From contig JBQNBC010000008.1 in the NCBI GenBank assembly GCA_052170135.1, positions 16,463 to 80,462 of the forward strand: 64,000 nt of DNA. The letters are read 5' to 3'. The DNA comes from Wolinella sp052170135. Lineage in GTDB: Bacteria > Campylobacterota > Campylobacteria > Campylobacterales > Helicobacteraceae. The notes under the pieces were generated by a model. That model was not told the DNA's origin. It ran no database searches and was given only the letters and a program-made list of their open reading frames with translations. Positions 1 to 6,931 of the stretch are shown one piece after another; position 1 is the stretch's first letter; the number at the start of each line of letters is the position of its first letter. The translations under genes were made by a program, and so were the position numbers.

Positions 1-90
1 ATTGATCACTGTGTTTATTTTGTCACGATAGACAGCTGTGCTTTAATAACTCATTCCGCCAAGGATTCCTAAGGTTTTTACTTTGTTCAT

Positions 91-421
91 TCCACCAAAA
101 TTAAAAATCGATCTATACTCAAAGATAAGAGAAAGAGAGAGGAAAAAATATTCAACAATACCTATCGAGATTGATGGTGAAGAGTTTTTTATGGTTGATG
201 GCAAGCTTTATAAATACCAAAAATCCATATCTTTGATGAGCGATGATGAATTAATAATCCACAGATGGAATCTGCTAAATAGCAACTCTAAATCTGATTT
301 GATATATAGAGCTGAAAGGGCACTAATAAATCGAGGAATCAGGAATATGTATTCTATACAAGCACAGATGAGTGACGAATTTGCAATAAACTATAACTTT
401 GAAGCTGATTTAGAGAAGTAA
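91..421 (+). pseudogene. Truncated 3' copy of the inovirus replication initiator gene
   Basis: This stretch encodes the last 109 residues of the replication protein found complete at 9459-10670, and its DNA is identical to 10340-10670. The N-terminal two thirds, including the HUH metal site and the tyrosine motif, are missing, so it cannot work as an initiator. It lies outside the left attachment core, where a neighbouring tandem phage copy would end. I infer that it is the remaining end of a second, mostly deleted prophage. Sequence left of position 91 does not match the phage. Confidence 0.85.
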
Positions 422-442
422 TAATAGATGGTTTTAAACGTT

Positions 443-487
443 TGGTTGCGGGAAATGGATTTGAACCATTGACCTTCGGGTTATGAG
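443..487. other. attL core (tRNA-fMet 3' segment)
   Basis: These 45 bases match tRNA-fMet from the anticodon loop to the encoded CCA end. After position 487 the match stops and phage sequence leading to vapBC begins. This is the left crossover site of the prophage. Confidence 0.85.
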
Positions 488-511
488 TTTGCTTGCTGAT
501 TTTTGTCATTT

Positions 512-536
512 TAGTATATACTTTTGGTATATGCTA
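512..536. promoter_or_regulatory. Inverted repeat upstream of vapBC (likely autoregulatory operator)
   Basis: TAGTATATAC and GTATATGCTA form an inverted repeat with one mismatch and a 5-base spacer, ending 14 bases before the vapB start. VapB antitoxins of the AbrB type bind such palindromes over their own promoter, so this is a likely VapBC operator. The AT-rich arms could also supply the -10 element. Confidence 0.6.
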
Positions 537-550
537 AATAGAAGGTTGCC

Positions 551-793
551 ATGCAGACAGTAGCAAAGATTTTTAAAAATGGACAGAGCCAAGCCGTGAG
601 AATCCCTAAAGAGTTTCGTTTTGATACTTCAGAAGTATATATCGATAAACAGGGCGATAAAGTGATACTCACCCCAAAACAGTCTAATGACTGGACTAGA
701 TTCTTTGAAACACTCGAAACGCTCAGAAAAGATGGCTCACCAATAGAGCGCGCCAATCAAGGTGAATACTCAGAAAGGCTTGCCTTTGAGTAA
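551..793 (+). CDS. vapB: VapB-type antitoxin (AbrB/SpoVT fold)
   Basis: This 80-residue protein starts with a swapped-hairpin AbrB-like DNA-binding domain (about residues 1-45, with the typical pattern KNGQSQAVRIPKEF). An acidic and polar C-terminal tail follows, which in this family wraps around the toxin. It should neutralise the VapC encoded by the overlapping next gene and repress the shared promoter through the palindrome at 512-536. The start is preceded by an AAGG-like ribosome site. It lies just inside the left end of the inovirus, so it is phage cargo and could stabilise the prophage. Confidence 0.85.
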   Translation: MQTVAKIFKNGQSQAVRIPKEFRFDTSEVYIDKQGDKVILTPKQSNDWTRFFETLETLRKDGSPIERANQGEYSERLAFE

Positions 794-1190
794 AATCATA
801 CTAGATACTGATACATGTATCTATATCATAAATAAAAATCCCCTCCAAGTGCAAAAGAGACTGCTTGAATATAATTTTTCTGATGTAGCTGTCTCATCAA
901 TCAGCGTGGCTGAACTCTACTTTGGAGCTGCTAAAAGCAAGCGATATGCTGAAAATCGCAAGTTGCTCGATCATTTTTTAAAGCCTTTGCAGATTCTCCC
1001 ATTTGACCTAGACGCTTCGGCTACATTTGCCGACATAAAGCTAAAGCTCGAGAAGAATCGGAATCTTATCGGTGCGTTCGACATGCTTATAGCTTCGCAT
1101 GCCCTGAGTAGAAATCTAACGCTAATCACAAACAATATAAAGGATTTTGGGCGTATAGAGGGGCTAAATATTGAAAACTGGTATATGTGA
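786..1190 (+). CDS. vapC: VapC-type PIN-domain ribonuclease toxin
   Basis: This is a PIN-domain protein of about 134 residues. It begins with the signature ILDTDTCIYI (first acidic residue), has a central SVAELYFGA (conserved Glu) and a late GAFDMLIASHAL (conserved Asp), followed by LITNNIKDF. These acidic residues bind the Mg2+/Mn2+ of the nuclease site. VapC toxins cleave RNA, often initiator tRNA or rRNA. I prefer the TTG at 786, which overlaps the vapB stop by 8 bases and places the PIN motif at the N-terminus. An ATG at 762 would add eight residues. The possible link between an initiator-tRNA target and integration in tRNA-fMet is only speculation. Confidence 0.85.
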   Translation: MSKIILDTDTCIYIINKNPLQVQKRLLEYNFSDVAVSSISVAELYFGAAKSKRYAENRKLLDHFLKPLQILPFDLDASATFADIKLKLEKNRNLIGAFDMLIASHALSRNLTLITNNIKDFGRIEGLNIENWYM

Positions 1191-1207
1191 TTTTAGATAG
1201 TGCAATA

Positions 1208-1846
1208 TTAATTTCGCTTCATATCGTAGCTTCTTATGATTAGCACTGGCTTATCGTTACATGTCCTTTTTATTTCTGCCTGCTCTATTGTCTTTGGCTC
1301 TGTCTTTGCTGTTACGGTTTCTTGCTTTCTTTCTATGCTTGCTTTTAGATTTAGATTCTCATTGATTTCCAAAATCTTATTTAGTATATTTGTCTTTTGC
1401 TCTAGTTCGGCTTTTAGATTCTCATTCTCTTTTGTAATCTTGTATAGCCTATCTTTCATTTCGTTATTTCCCTGCCTTGAATACTCAAGTTGAGCTTTTG
1501 CACTATTTAACTTTTTGATCATCTCTTTTTTTTCGCTCATTACTTCTTTGGCTTCATGCAGTTCTGCATTAATTTCCTTTATAAAATTAACCGTATTGTA
1601 AAAAAGAATTCCATTTGCGATGATGACCATTATTATTAGATAGTGACCTACGCTATATTTTTTATTTGGCTTTATAGGTTCTTTAATGCTTTGGAATTTA
1701 TTAGATTTGGCTTTGATATAGTATTCATATATAAAAACTAAAAATATAACAATCATCTCTATGATAAAGATAGTTACCATCGTGGATATAAGCACCCCGT
1801 CTGCATTATCTATCCTTGGAAATTGAAATATGCTGATATTATTCAT
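1208..1846 (-). CDS. Phage-encoded membrane protein with coiled coil, function unknown
   Basis: I do not recognise this 212-residue protein. It has two strongly hydrophobic segments (about residues 18-44 and 69-92), then a long charged region (about residues 93-170) rich in E, K, N and L with heptad-like spacing, which looks like a coiled coil. The C-terminus is basic. It is the second gene of a two-gene unit read leftward, overlapping the small HTH gene by 4 bases. Its place beside the regulator, away from the structural genes, suggests a host-interaction, superinfection-exclusion or lysogeny role; that is inference. Confidence 0.6.
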   Translation of the reverse strand: MNNISIFQFPRIDNADGVLISTMVTIFIIEMIVIFLVFIYEYYIKAKSNKFQSIKEPIKPNKKYSVGHYLIIMVIIANGILFYNTVNFIKEINAELHEAKEVMSEKKEMIKKLNSAKAQLEYSRQGNNEMKDRLYKITKENENLKAELEQKTNILNKILEINENLNLKASIERKQETVTAKTEPKTIEQAEIKRTCNDKPVLIIRSYDMKRN

Positions 1847-2037
1847 ACAATCAACCTCCCATCAGCTTTTTTCTGAATCTCCTTAAGCGCATTTAAATAT
1901 TTTTCAGTCTCCATTATCTGCGCCTCTAGTTGCAATCCCAAATTTATAAGTTTTATTAGCTCTGGCTTCTCTTTTTCCCAGTTGTATATGGTTCTATGTG
2001 AAATCCCTATTCTTTCCGCCAATTCTTTCTTGTCCAA
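1843..2037 (-). CDS. Small helix-turn-helix regulator of the prophage
   Basis: This 64-residue protein opens with a helix-turn-helix (ELAERIGISHRTIYNWEKEK) of the type seen in small phage regulators. A short helical tail that may dimerise follows. It is divergent from the integrase, and the 125-bp interval contains three near-identical AT-rich sites that it could bind. It is therefore the best candidate for the prophage repressor. Its start overlaps nothing upstream, and the membrane protein gene follows with an ATGA overlap. Confidence 0.65.
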   Translation of the reverse strand: MDKKELAERIGISHRTIYNWEKEKPELIKLINLGLQLEAQIMETEKYLNALKEIQKKADGRLIV

Positions 2038-2056
2038 TTTAGCACCTCTTTATATG

Positions 2057-2160
2057 CAATATTTTCTATAATTTATTGACTTATCGCAAATATTTCGATA
2101 GATTTTCCGTGCATGAAATAAATTCTAAAATACCTGAATGAATAAGAAAATATTTCTATA
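2057..2160. promoter_or_regulatory. Divergent control region with three repeated AT-rich sites
   Basis: Three similar sites occur: CAATATTTTCTATA at 2057-2070, CAAATATTTCGATA at 2087-2100 and AAAATATTTCTATA at 2147-2160. All share an ATATTT(T)CxATA core in the same orientation. They lie between the leftward HTH regulator gene and the rightward integrase, with the last one ending just before the integrase ribosome site. Repressor operators are the simplest reading. Confidence 0.5.
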
Positions 2161-2174
2161 ACTTGGAGTGTCCC

Positions 2175-3101
2175 ATGTCCTATAAAATGCACAAAAAAGT
2201 GTCCCGAGACTTAGATTATACTTTTCAATCCTTATATACTCAATATATGGAGCTTAACCGCCCATACCTGAGCGCACACGAGATAAAAAACCGCGAATCT
2301 ATGTGGAAAAATCATCTCTCTATGCTCGGCAATATCGATGTTAGAAGCCTTAAATATTCCACTTGTCAAAAGTTCATAAATTCCCTGCTTGACAAAGGGT
2401 TAAAGCCAAAAACAGTCAAGAATCTAAAGTCATTCCTGCAAGTCATCACAAAAATAGCCCTGCTTGATGGCGAGATGTCATCAAACCCCTTTCAGTTCGT
2501 CCGTATGCCAAATATCTCGAATCGATACAAGATTCCACTTAATGAGGCAGAGCAAAAGCGACTAATAAGGGCTATTTTGTCATTTGATGAACCTCTTTAT
2601 AAAGATATTTTCTTACTACTCTTACATGGTAGGCGACTAGGCGAGGTTTTAAAGCTACGCTGGGAAGATATTGATTTAAATAGACATGAATACACAATCC
2701 CAGCCCATAACAACAAGGCGCGCCGTGATATGACCTATAAGATGACAGCCTCTCTCTTTTCGGCTCTATCACGGAGATATACACGTCAAGTTGAGTGGGC
2801 TGGGAATCTTTCTCCTTGCGATTTTGTATTTCCAAATCCAAGGACGAAAAAACCATTTTCAGATGTGCGTCGTGCATGGAAGAGGCTATTGAAATCTGCT
2901 TGCCTACCACATACTAAACTCCACTCCTTACGACATGTAATCGGTAGTTATGCAATCAATGTTCTTGAGATTCCTATAGAGAAGATATCCGATACGCTCG
3001 GGCATTCATCTATAAGCACTACGCAAATCTACATAAATCATCGTGCTAGCAACTCCAAAGAGGTTATTTCAAAGCTCTTTGATTCTGCGCTTAAAGCATA
3101 A
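2175..3101 (+). CDS. Tyrosine recombinase (prophage integrase)
   Basis: This integrase (about 308 residues) has an N-terminal SAM-like core-binding domain (about residues 10-95) and a C-terminal catalytic domain. The catalytic set is visible: Arg at 153/154 in HGRRLGE, His250 and Arg253 in HSLRH, His277 in LGHSS and the nucleophile Tyr286 in TQIYINH. It should recombine the phage circle with the tRNA-fMet gene through the 45-base core. I chose the ATG at 2175 because GGAG sits 6 bases before it; an upstream TTG at 2163 would overlap that site. Inoviruses often borrow host XerCD, so an own integrase is notable. Confidence 0.92.
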   Translation: MSYKMHKKVSRDLDYTFQSLYTQYMELNRPYLSAHEIKNRESMWKNHLSMLGNIDVRSLKYSTCQKFINSLLDKGLKPKTVKNLKSFLQVITKIALLDGEMSSNPFQFVRMPNISNRYKIPLNEAEQKRLIRAILSFDEPLYKDIFLLLLHGRRLGEVLKLRWEDIDLNRHEYTIPAHNNKARRDMTYKMTASLFSALSRRYTRQVEWAGNLSPCDFVFPNPRTKKPFSDVRRAWKRLLKSACLPHTKLHSLRHVIGSYAINVLEIPIEKISDTLGHSSISTTQIYINHRASNSKEVISKLFDSALKA

Positions 3102-3137
3102 CATCCCGCTAGCCACGACGGGAAATAATATCGGGGT

Positions 3138-3170
3138 AAAGGGCGCAAATGACACTCTTGCGCCCTTTTA
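3138..3170 (+). terminator. Rho-independent terminator after the integrase
   Basis: AAAGGGCGCAA (3138-3148) pairs with TTGCGCCCTTT (3158-3168) across a 9-base loop and runs into a T stretch. It separates the integrase transcript from the virion operon. Confidence 0.75.
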
Positions 3171-3203
3171 AAAAGAGTGTCAAAAATTTTAGAGGAGTCA
3201 AAA

Positions 3204-3536
3204 ATGCAAAATTACTACGCAATTGGAAAAGTTAGGCAAGCAAAAGAACGGAGCTTTACAAATCGCACTACTGGCGAGATAAGAGTCTCTTGTGAGGTTA
3301 CGCTTGAATTCAATGTGATTGACAAAAATGGCGAGAGCGTTTTAGATATGGAGCATATTAATTTCAATATCAATGAGCTTGCAAAATTCCGCACTCATAT
3401 AAATCAGTTTGTAGCAGTTCCATATCGCTATATATCCACTAAAGATAGGTCAATGCTATTTCCTGATGATGATCTACCTACTATATTTTTTAATCATGAT
3501 CCATTATCAGAAAATTCGCAAAAAACACAAAAATAA
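3204..3536 (+). CDS. Candidate phage ssDNA-binding protein (pV-like)
   Basis: This protein of about 110 residues is predicted to be mostly beta strand. It has basic and aromatic residues (VRQAKERSF, VPYRYISTKDRS) consistent with an OB-like ssDNA-binding fold. No specific family motif is certain. Its position directly before the major coat protein and after the control region matches gene V of filamentous phages, which coats progeny ssDNA before export. The ATG at 3204 has GAGGAG a few bases upstream and is preferred over the GTG at 3177. A hairpin follows the gene. Confidence 0.6.
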   Translation: MQNYYAIGKVRQAKERSFTNRTTGEIRVSCEVTLEFNVIDKNGESVLDMEHINFNINELAKFRTHINQFVAVPYRYISTKDRSMLFPDDDLPTIFFNHDPLSENSQKTQK

Positions 3537-3585
3537 TTAAGGCTACTGGGGATTCCTATTCCCTTTTGCCTTCTCTAGGCTCTCT

Positions 3586-3609
3586 GCCCTCGGGGAGCTT
3601 AGCGAGGGC
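3586..3609 (+). terminator. Hairpin between the ssDNA-binding and coat protein genes
   Basis: GCCCTCG (3586-3592) pairs with CGAGGGC (3603-3609). It is followed by AAAA rather than a T run. It may attenuate readthrough, protect the abundant coat mRNA from 3'-5' decay, or act on ssDNA. Confidence 0.45.
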
Positions 3610-3632
3610 AAAATCTAAAAAAGGAGGCAAAA

Positions 3633-3854
3633 ATGCCTAAAGAAGTAGAAACAAAAATGACTCTAGGTCAAAAGCTATCACTAGTTGGAATTAGTGCAGT
3701 TGCATTCTCTAGCTCAGCGTTTGCGGCTGGTGTCCTTACTCAGGCTCCAACATTTGATACTTCTGATATCAATCTGATTGCTGGTGCGCTTATCGCCGCT
3801 CTTGCAGTTATTTGGGGTGTCAAAAAAGCTATTGGGCTTCTATCTCGAGGCTAA
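3633..3854 (+). CDS. Inovirus major coat protein (pVIII-like)
   Basis: This 73-residue precursor has a basic N-terminus and a signal peptide ending in SSSAFA (cleavage predicted after Ala31). The mature form has about 42 residues: a short acidic/polar segment, a hydrophobic membrane helix (about LIAGALIAALAVIWGV) and a basic C-terminus (KK...SRG) that would face the ssDNA. This is the exact layout of pVIII. A strong AAAGGAGG ribosome site precedes the ATG, and an intrinsic terminator follows directly, both fitting very high expression. Confidence 0.92.
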   Translation: MPKEVETKMTLGQKLSLVGISAVAFSSSAFAAGVLTQAPTFDTSDINLIAGALIAALAVIWGVKKAIGLLSRG

Positions 3855-3861
3855 AAACAAG

Positions 3862-3882
3862 GGGCGAATTTTCGCCCTTTTT
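3862..3882 (+). terminator. Intrinsic terminator after the coat protein gene
   Basis: GGGCGAA (3862-3868) and TTCGCCC (3871-3877) form a tight hairpin followed by five T residues. Filamentous phages commonly place their strongest terminator here, which raises coat mRNA over downstream genes. Confidence 0.8.
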
Positions 3883-3893
3883 AAAGGTGAGAA

Positions 3894-4067
3894 ATGTGCT
3901 CTATTTACAACTCTTTTAATGAATACAACGCGACTTGCGCTAGTCATCTACTTGGCATATATCCAAATCAATATAACTTTTTAATGGCATTAAATGGCTC
4001 CTTGATGGGCTTTACATTTATCTTTTTAGTTCTATTGACTTTGATCTATACAATCACAAAAGGCTAA
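3894..4067 (+). CDS. Small membrane protein, candidate minor coat protein
   Basis: This is a 57-residue open frame with a polar N-terminal half containing two cysteines and a C-terminal hydrophobic helix (MGFTFIFLVLLTLIYTI). It ends with a short basic tail. It lies between the coat protein and the adsorption protein, the place of the pVII/pIX minor coat genes. The next gene starts 3 bases after the stop. A GGTGAG-type site precedes the ATG. No homologue is recognised by sequence, so the call rests on position and topology. Confidence 0.6.
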   Translation: MCSIYNSFNEYNATCASHLLGIYPNQYNFLMALNGSLMGFTFIFLVLLTLIYTITKG

Positions 4068-4069
4068 AT

Positions 4070-4234
4070 ATGAGAATTTTTCTTTTGTTTATTCCTATTT
4101 TTGTGCTTGCTTCTCCATTGCCGATTCTCAATATATCAGATGATGTTGTTCTTAGTTACTTCTTTACAATGTGGATCTATTTCCTAGTAATACTATTTCC
4201 CATTGTTGCTGTTATGGCTTTATTTAGGTTCTAA
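4070..4234 (+). CDS. Small secreted membrane protein, candidate minor coat protein
   Basis: This 54-residue open frame has a signal-like N-terminus (RIFLLFIPIFVLAS), a short acidic segment (ISDD) and a second hydrophobic helix (WIYFLVILFPIVAVMALF). It ends with Arg-Phe. It is placed tightly between the previous small gene and the adsorption protein gene, whose ATG starts one base after this stop. Its size and topology match filamentous phage minor coat proteins. Confidence 0.6.
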   Translation: MRIFLLFIPIFVLASPLPILNISDDVVLSYFFTMWIYFLVILFPIVAVMALFRF

Positions 4235-6505
4235 ATGCGCGCACTACTTTTTCTATTAATTGGAATCTTCGCACTAGCATTTGAAATGCCAACTGATAAG
4301 CCATATCCCGATTTGGAGTATGTAGAACAATCGGGAGTGATATATAAAATCAAACGTGAAAGTGAAGAATATTTTGGTACTGGTGCTTTTGATTATTCAG
4401 AAGGATGCATAACATTTGGAACTTTTGTCGATGGCATACCATCTGAACTTCTCTTTGGTCGCACATGCTTCGGAAAATACGACGTTGAAAGACAAGGTCT
4501 AACAATTAAAAGCGACTCTATTTCTCTTGTACCCTCAGACGAAAAGCTCCCAGAACATATGATCGAATATGACTGTGGTGTCAAAGGTGGCTTTAAGTGT
4601 TATAAAAGAAAAGAATGTTTTTCAAAATTTCAAAACAAGAATCTTCCTTGCAAAAAAATAGATGAATGTGACTACGTAAATGGCGAAATTCATACAATCG
4701 AAAATACTTGTGAAAAATGTCCCGAAGGATATGCGTCTGCCTCTGATGTAGTAAGTGGAACTTTAAAATGTGAAAAACAGACCTCTTGTGAGGCTCTTGG
4801 TGGGCGATACGTATATCAATATGGAAAACGAAGATGTCTTCTTGAAAAAGAAAATAAATCTCTCGAAGGATACTGCGAGCCCGGATATACTCCAAAATCT
4901 ATCGGCTATGATTTAGCATATTCTCCCTCTCATAAAATTCCAGTTCCTATAGAGATTTTTGAATGTTACAGGATTACTGATACAAATTTTACAAACAACA
5001 AAGAGCAAATTTTAGAAACTATCTCGGTTGATGAATATTGCAAAAACAATTCAGGCTCTACTCTCTGCGATAATCCATCAGAAACAAATTCTAATGATAG
5101 CTCTAGCAACACCAATCAAAATTCAAACGAATCGAGCTCTAATAGCGATAGCACAAATCCATCAAGTTCTAGCAACAGCCCCAACTCTAGCAGTAGCGGT
5201 GGTGGTGGAAGCTCAGGTGAAAGCTCAAGTGGTGGAAATTCTAGTGGCTCAACAAACACTTCTCCATCTGTTTCAGATGGTGGCGGTGGTGGAAGCTCAG
5301 GTGGAAGCTCAGGCGAAAGCTCAAGTGGTGGCGGTGGTGGCAGTTTTCAAACTCCAAATAGCGGAAGCACCTCAGGCAATCAAAATCCAGCCCAAAACCA
5401 AAACAATAACAATGTAGATTCTGATAATTCAAGTAACTCAAACTCTAGCCATTCAGATACAACCCAAACCCAAAATCCAACCCAAAATCCAACCCAAAAC
5501 CAAAACCAAAACAATAACAATGTAAATTCTGATAATTCGAGTAACTCAAACTCTAGCCATTCAGATACAACCCAAAATCAAAATCCAACACAAAATCCAA
5601 CACAAAATCCAACACAAAATCCAACCCAAAATCCAACCCAAAATCCAACCCAAAATCAAAGCCAAACTACTCCACAACCAAGTGGCGGTGGAAGCTCAGG
5701 TGGTGGCTCTAGTAGTAGCCCAATAGTAATAAACGATGGTGGTAGCTCTAGCACAACAATAAATTCATCATCTATCCATAACTCACCAGCTAGCGGAGAT
5801 GGCGCGATAGTAGATGCGCTCAAGGAGCTTACAAATGAGATCAGGAAAATCAATAAAGACGGTGCAAACTCTGATACAAGCGAGCTCATAAAATCAATTA
5901 AAGACAATACAAACTCTAACGATTCCAACTCAGAATCTATCAATAAAAACACGGAATCTACCGATAAAAACACTGATTCGTCAGATAAAAATACAGAATC
6001 CTTAAAACAAAATACCGAAGCTCTCAAAGGAATTAAAAATTCTCTTGATTCTCTTTTTGGTAAAGGTAAAGGTAAAGGTAAAGGCGAAGGCAATGGTGAT
6101 GGTAATGGCACAGGCTCAGGCACTGGAGATGGAGATGGAGATGGAGATGGAGAAGATACTGGCGAGGCTAATTGGATTCCCAATTTTTCTCAAATGTGGG
6201 ACAGAATCGAGCGTTCATATGACGGCTTTACTAATTCATTTGATAAGCAAAAAGATATTTATGAAGAAAGGATTCAATCAGTCAGAGAATCTTTAGGTTC
6301 TCTTTCACAAGGCACTCTATCACTTCCTGGTGTAGCTTCTGCTAGTTGTGGCGTTCCATTTCGTGCTTTTGGCAGAAGTTACTTTATAGAGATATGTAAG
6401 CCACTTTCTAAAATCTCAGGAATCGTCTATCTGCTTGTCTTTGCTCTGCTTTCCATTGGATTTTTTATGTTTTCAATAAATACAGTATTTAAAAGGATGC
6501 TTTGA
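4235..6505 (+). CDS. pIII-like adsorption protein with repeat-rich linker
   Basis: This 756-residue protein has an N-terminal signal peptide (residues 1-15). A cysteine-rich region (about residues 110-265, including several CxxC-like pairs) follows and probably forms disulfide-bonded receptor-binding domains. Next comes a very long low-complexity linker of Ser, Gly, Asn, Gln and Asp (about residues 280-510) with NPTQ repeats. A polar region, a Gly-Lys/Gly-Asp repeat (about residues 608-645) and a C-terminal membrane anchor (IVYLLVFALLSIGFFMF) complete it. This is the layout of pIII and of TspB-like proteins: receptor binding at the virion tip and release from the inner membrane. The pVI-like gene overlaps its stop (TGATG). 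Confidence 0.82.
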   Translation: MRALLFLLIGIFALAFEMPTDKPYPDLEYVEQSGVIYKIKRESEEYFGTGAFDYSEGCITFGTFVDGIPSELLFGRTCFGKYDVERQGLTIKSDSISLVPSDEKLPEHMIEYDCGVKGGFKCYKRKECFSKFQNKNLPCKKIDECDYVNGEIHTIENTCEKCPEGYASASDVVSGTLKCEKQTSCEALGGRYVYQYGKRRCLLEKENKSLEGYCEPGYTPKSIGYDLAYSPSHKIPVPIEIFECYRITDTNFTNNKEQILETISVDEYCKNNSGSTLCDNPSETNSNDSSSNTNQNSNESSSNSDSTNPSSSSNSPNSSSSGGGGSSGESSSGGNSSGSTNTSPSVSDGGGGGSSGGSSGESSSGGGGGSFQTPNSGSTSGNQNPAQNQNNNNVDSDNSSNSNSSHSDTTQTQNPTQNPTQNQNQNNNNVNSDNSSNSNSSHSDTTQNQNPTQNPTQNPTQNPTQNPTQNPTQNQSQTTPQPSGGGSSGGGSSSSPIVINDGGSSSTTINSSSIHNSPASGDGAIVDALKELTNEIRKINKDGANSDTSELIKSIKDNTNSNDSNSESINKNTESTDKNTDSSDKNTESLKQNTEALKGIKNSLDSLFGKGKGKGKGEGNGDGNGTGSGTGDGDGDGDGEDTGEANWIPNFSQMWDRIERSYDGFTNSFDKQKDIYEERIQSVRESLGSLSQGTLSLPGVASASCGVPFRAFGRSYFIEICKPLSKISGIVYLLVFALLSIGFFMFSINTVFKRML
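5400..5660 (+). repeat. Duplicated Asn/Ser block and 12-bp NPTQ repeats in the adsorption gene
   Basis: A block of about 69 bp (around 5400-5468) recurs at about 5509-5577 with few changes. It is followed by six tandem copies of a 12-bp unit encoding NPTQ (about 5581-5654), and two more copies follow the first block. The unit length is a multiple of three, so gain or loss changes linker length without a frameshift. Confidence 0.85.
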
Positions 6506-6912
6506 TGCCTGCTATGCTTTTTGCAGTTCTTAGATATTTGGCGTATGGCGTTGAGTGGCTTTTTAGGAAATTTGCCATCAAGTCAATCATCTTAAAATCA
6601 CAAATAACTACTTCGATCTTGGTTTTAACCGCAGTTTTTAGCTTCTATATCGGCATACTTTGGTTTCTTATCGATATGCTTGCAAAACTTAAAACATTCC
6701 TCTTCTCTATTGGCAATATAAGCTCCGCTTCTGGGCTATTTTGGCAAGCCTTAGCCACATCAGGTGTTACCCAAGCTGTTGTTGATGCATATGCTATCTA
6801 CTATCCAGGTCTTATTCTCTTAGCTACTCATGTTCTTTCCAGTGCGGCTTATAAAACCTCAAAACTAGTCTCTGACGAATTATTCAAAATCGGTGTCCTA
6901 AGTATGCAATAA
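6505..6912 (+). CDS. pVI-like minor coat protein
   Basis: This protein of about 135 residues has three hydrophobic segments (about residues 5-17, 30-60 and 95-113). It sits directly after the adsorption gene and before the secretin. In filamentous phages this position holds pVI or the DUF2523-like protein, which caps the virion with pIII and helps release it. The ATG at 6505 overlaps the upstream TGA by one base, suggesting translational coupling. Assignment is by position and topology. Confidence 0.7.
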   Translation: MPAMLFAVLRYLAYGVEWLFRKFAIKSIILKSQITTSILVLTAVFSFYIGILWFLIDMLAKLKTFLFSIGNISSASGLFWQALATSGVTQAVVDAYAIYYPGLILLATHVLSSAAYKTSKLVSDELFKIGVLSMQ

Positions 6913-6931
6913 CCAAAATAAGGAGTGTCAA

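Larger units (their letters stand above)
91..487. repeat. Left copy of a 397-bp direct repeat
   Basis: Positions 91-487 are identical to 10340-10736 as far as I can read. The repeat holds the 3' end of the replication gene, about 20 bp of spacer and the last 45 bases of the tRNA-fMet gene. It is much longer than a normal attachment core, which points to a tandem prophage remnant rather than a simple attL. Confidence 0.9.

Noticed and set aside
1236..1493. A plus-strand hydrophobic frame
   Set aside because: It is the antisense of the coiled-coil part of the gene at 1208-1846.
3778..3984. A 68-residue frame overlapping the end of the coat protein gene
   Set aside because: It runs through the coat terminator in another frame and overlaps the better small membrane protein frame starting at 3894.
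5028..5417. A plus-strand frame rich in Ala, Val and Gln inside the adsorption protein gene
   Set aside because: It is a shifted reading of the low-complexity repeats.
5400..5660. Regularly spaced repeats that could suggest a CRISPR array
   Set aside because: The units are 12 bp, contiguous and coding in frame (NPTQ); there are no spacers and no cas genes.
5656..6183. A long minus-strand frame rich in Pro and Ser opposite the adsorption protein
   Set aside because: It is the antisense of the Gly/Asp/Ser repeats and has no start signal or family features.
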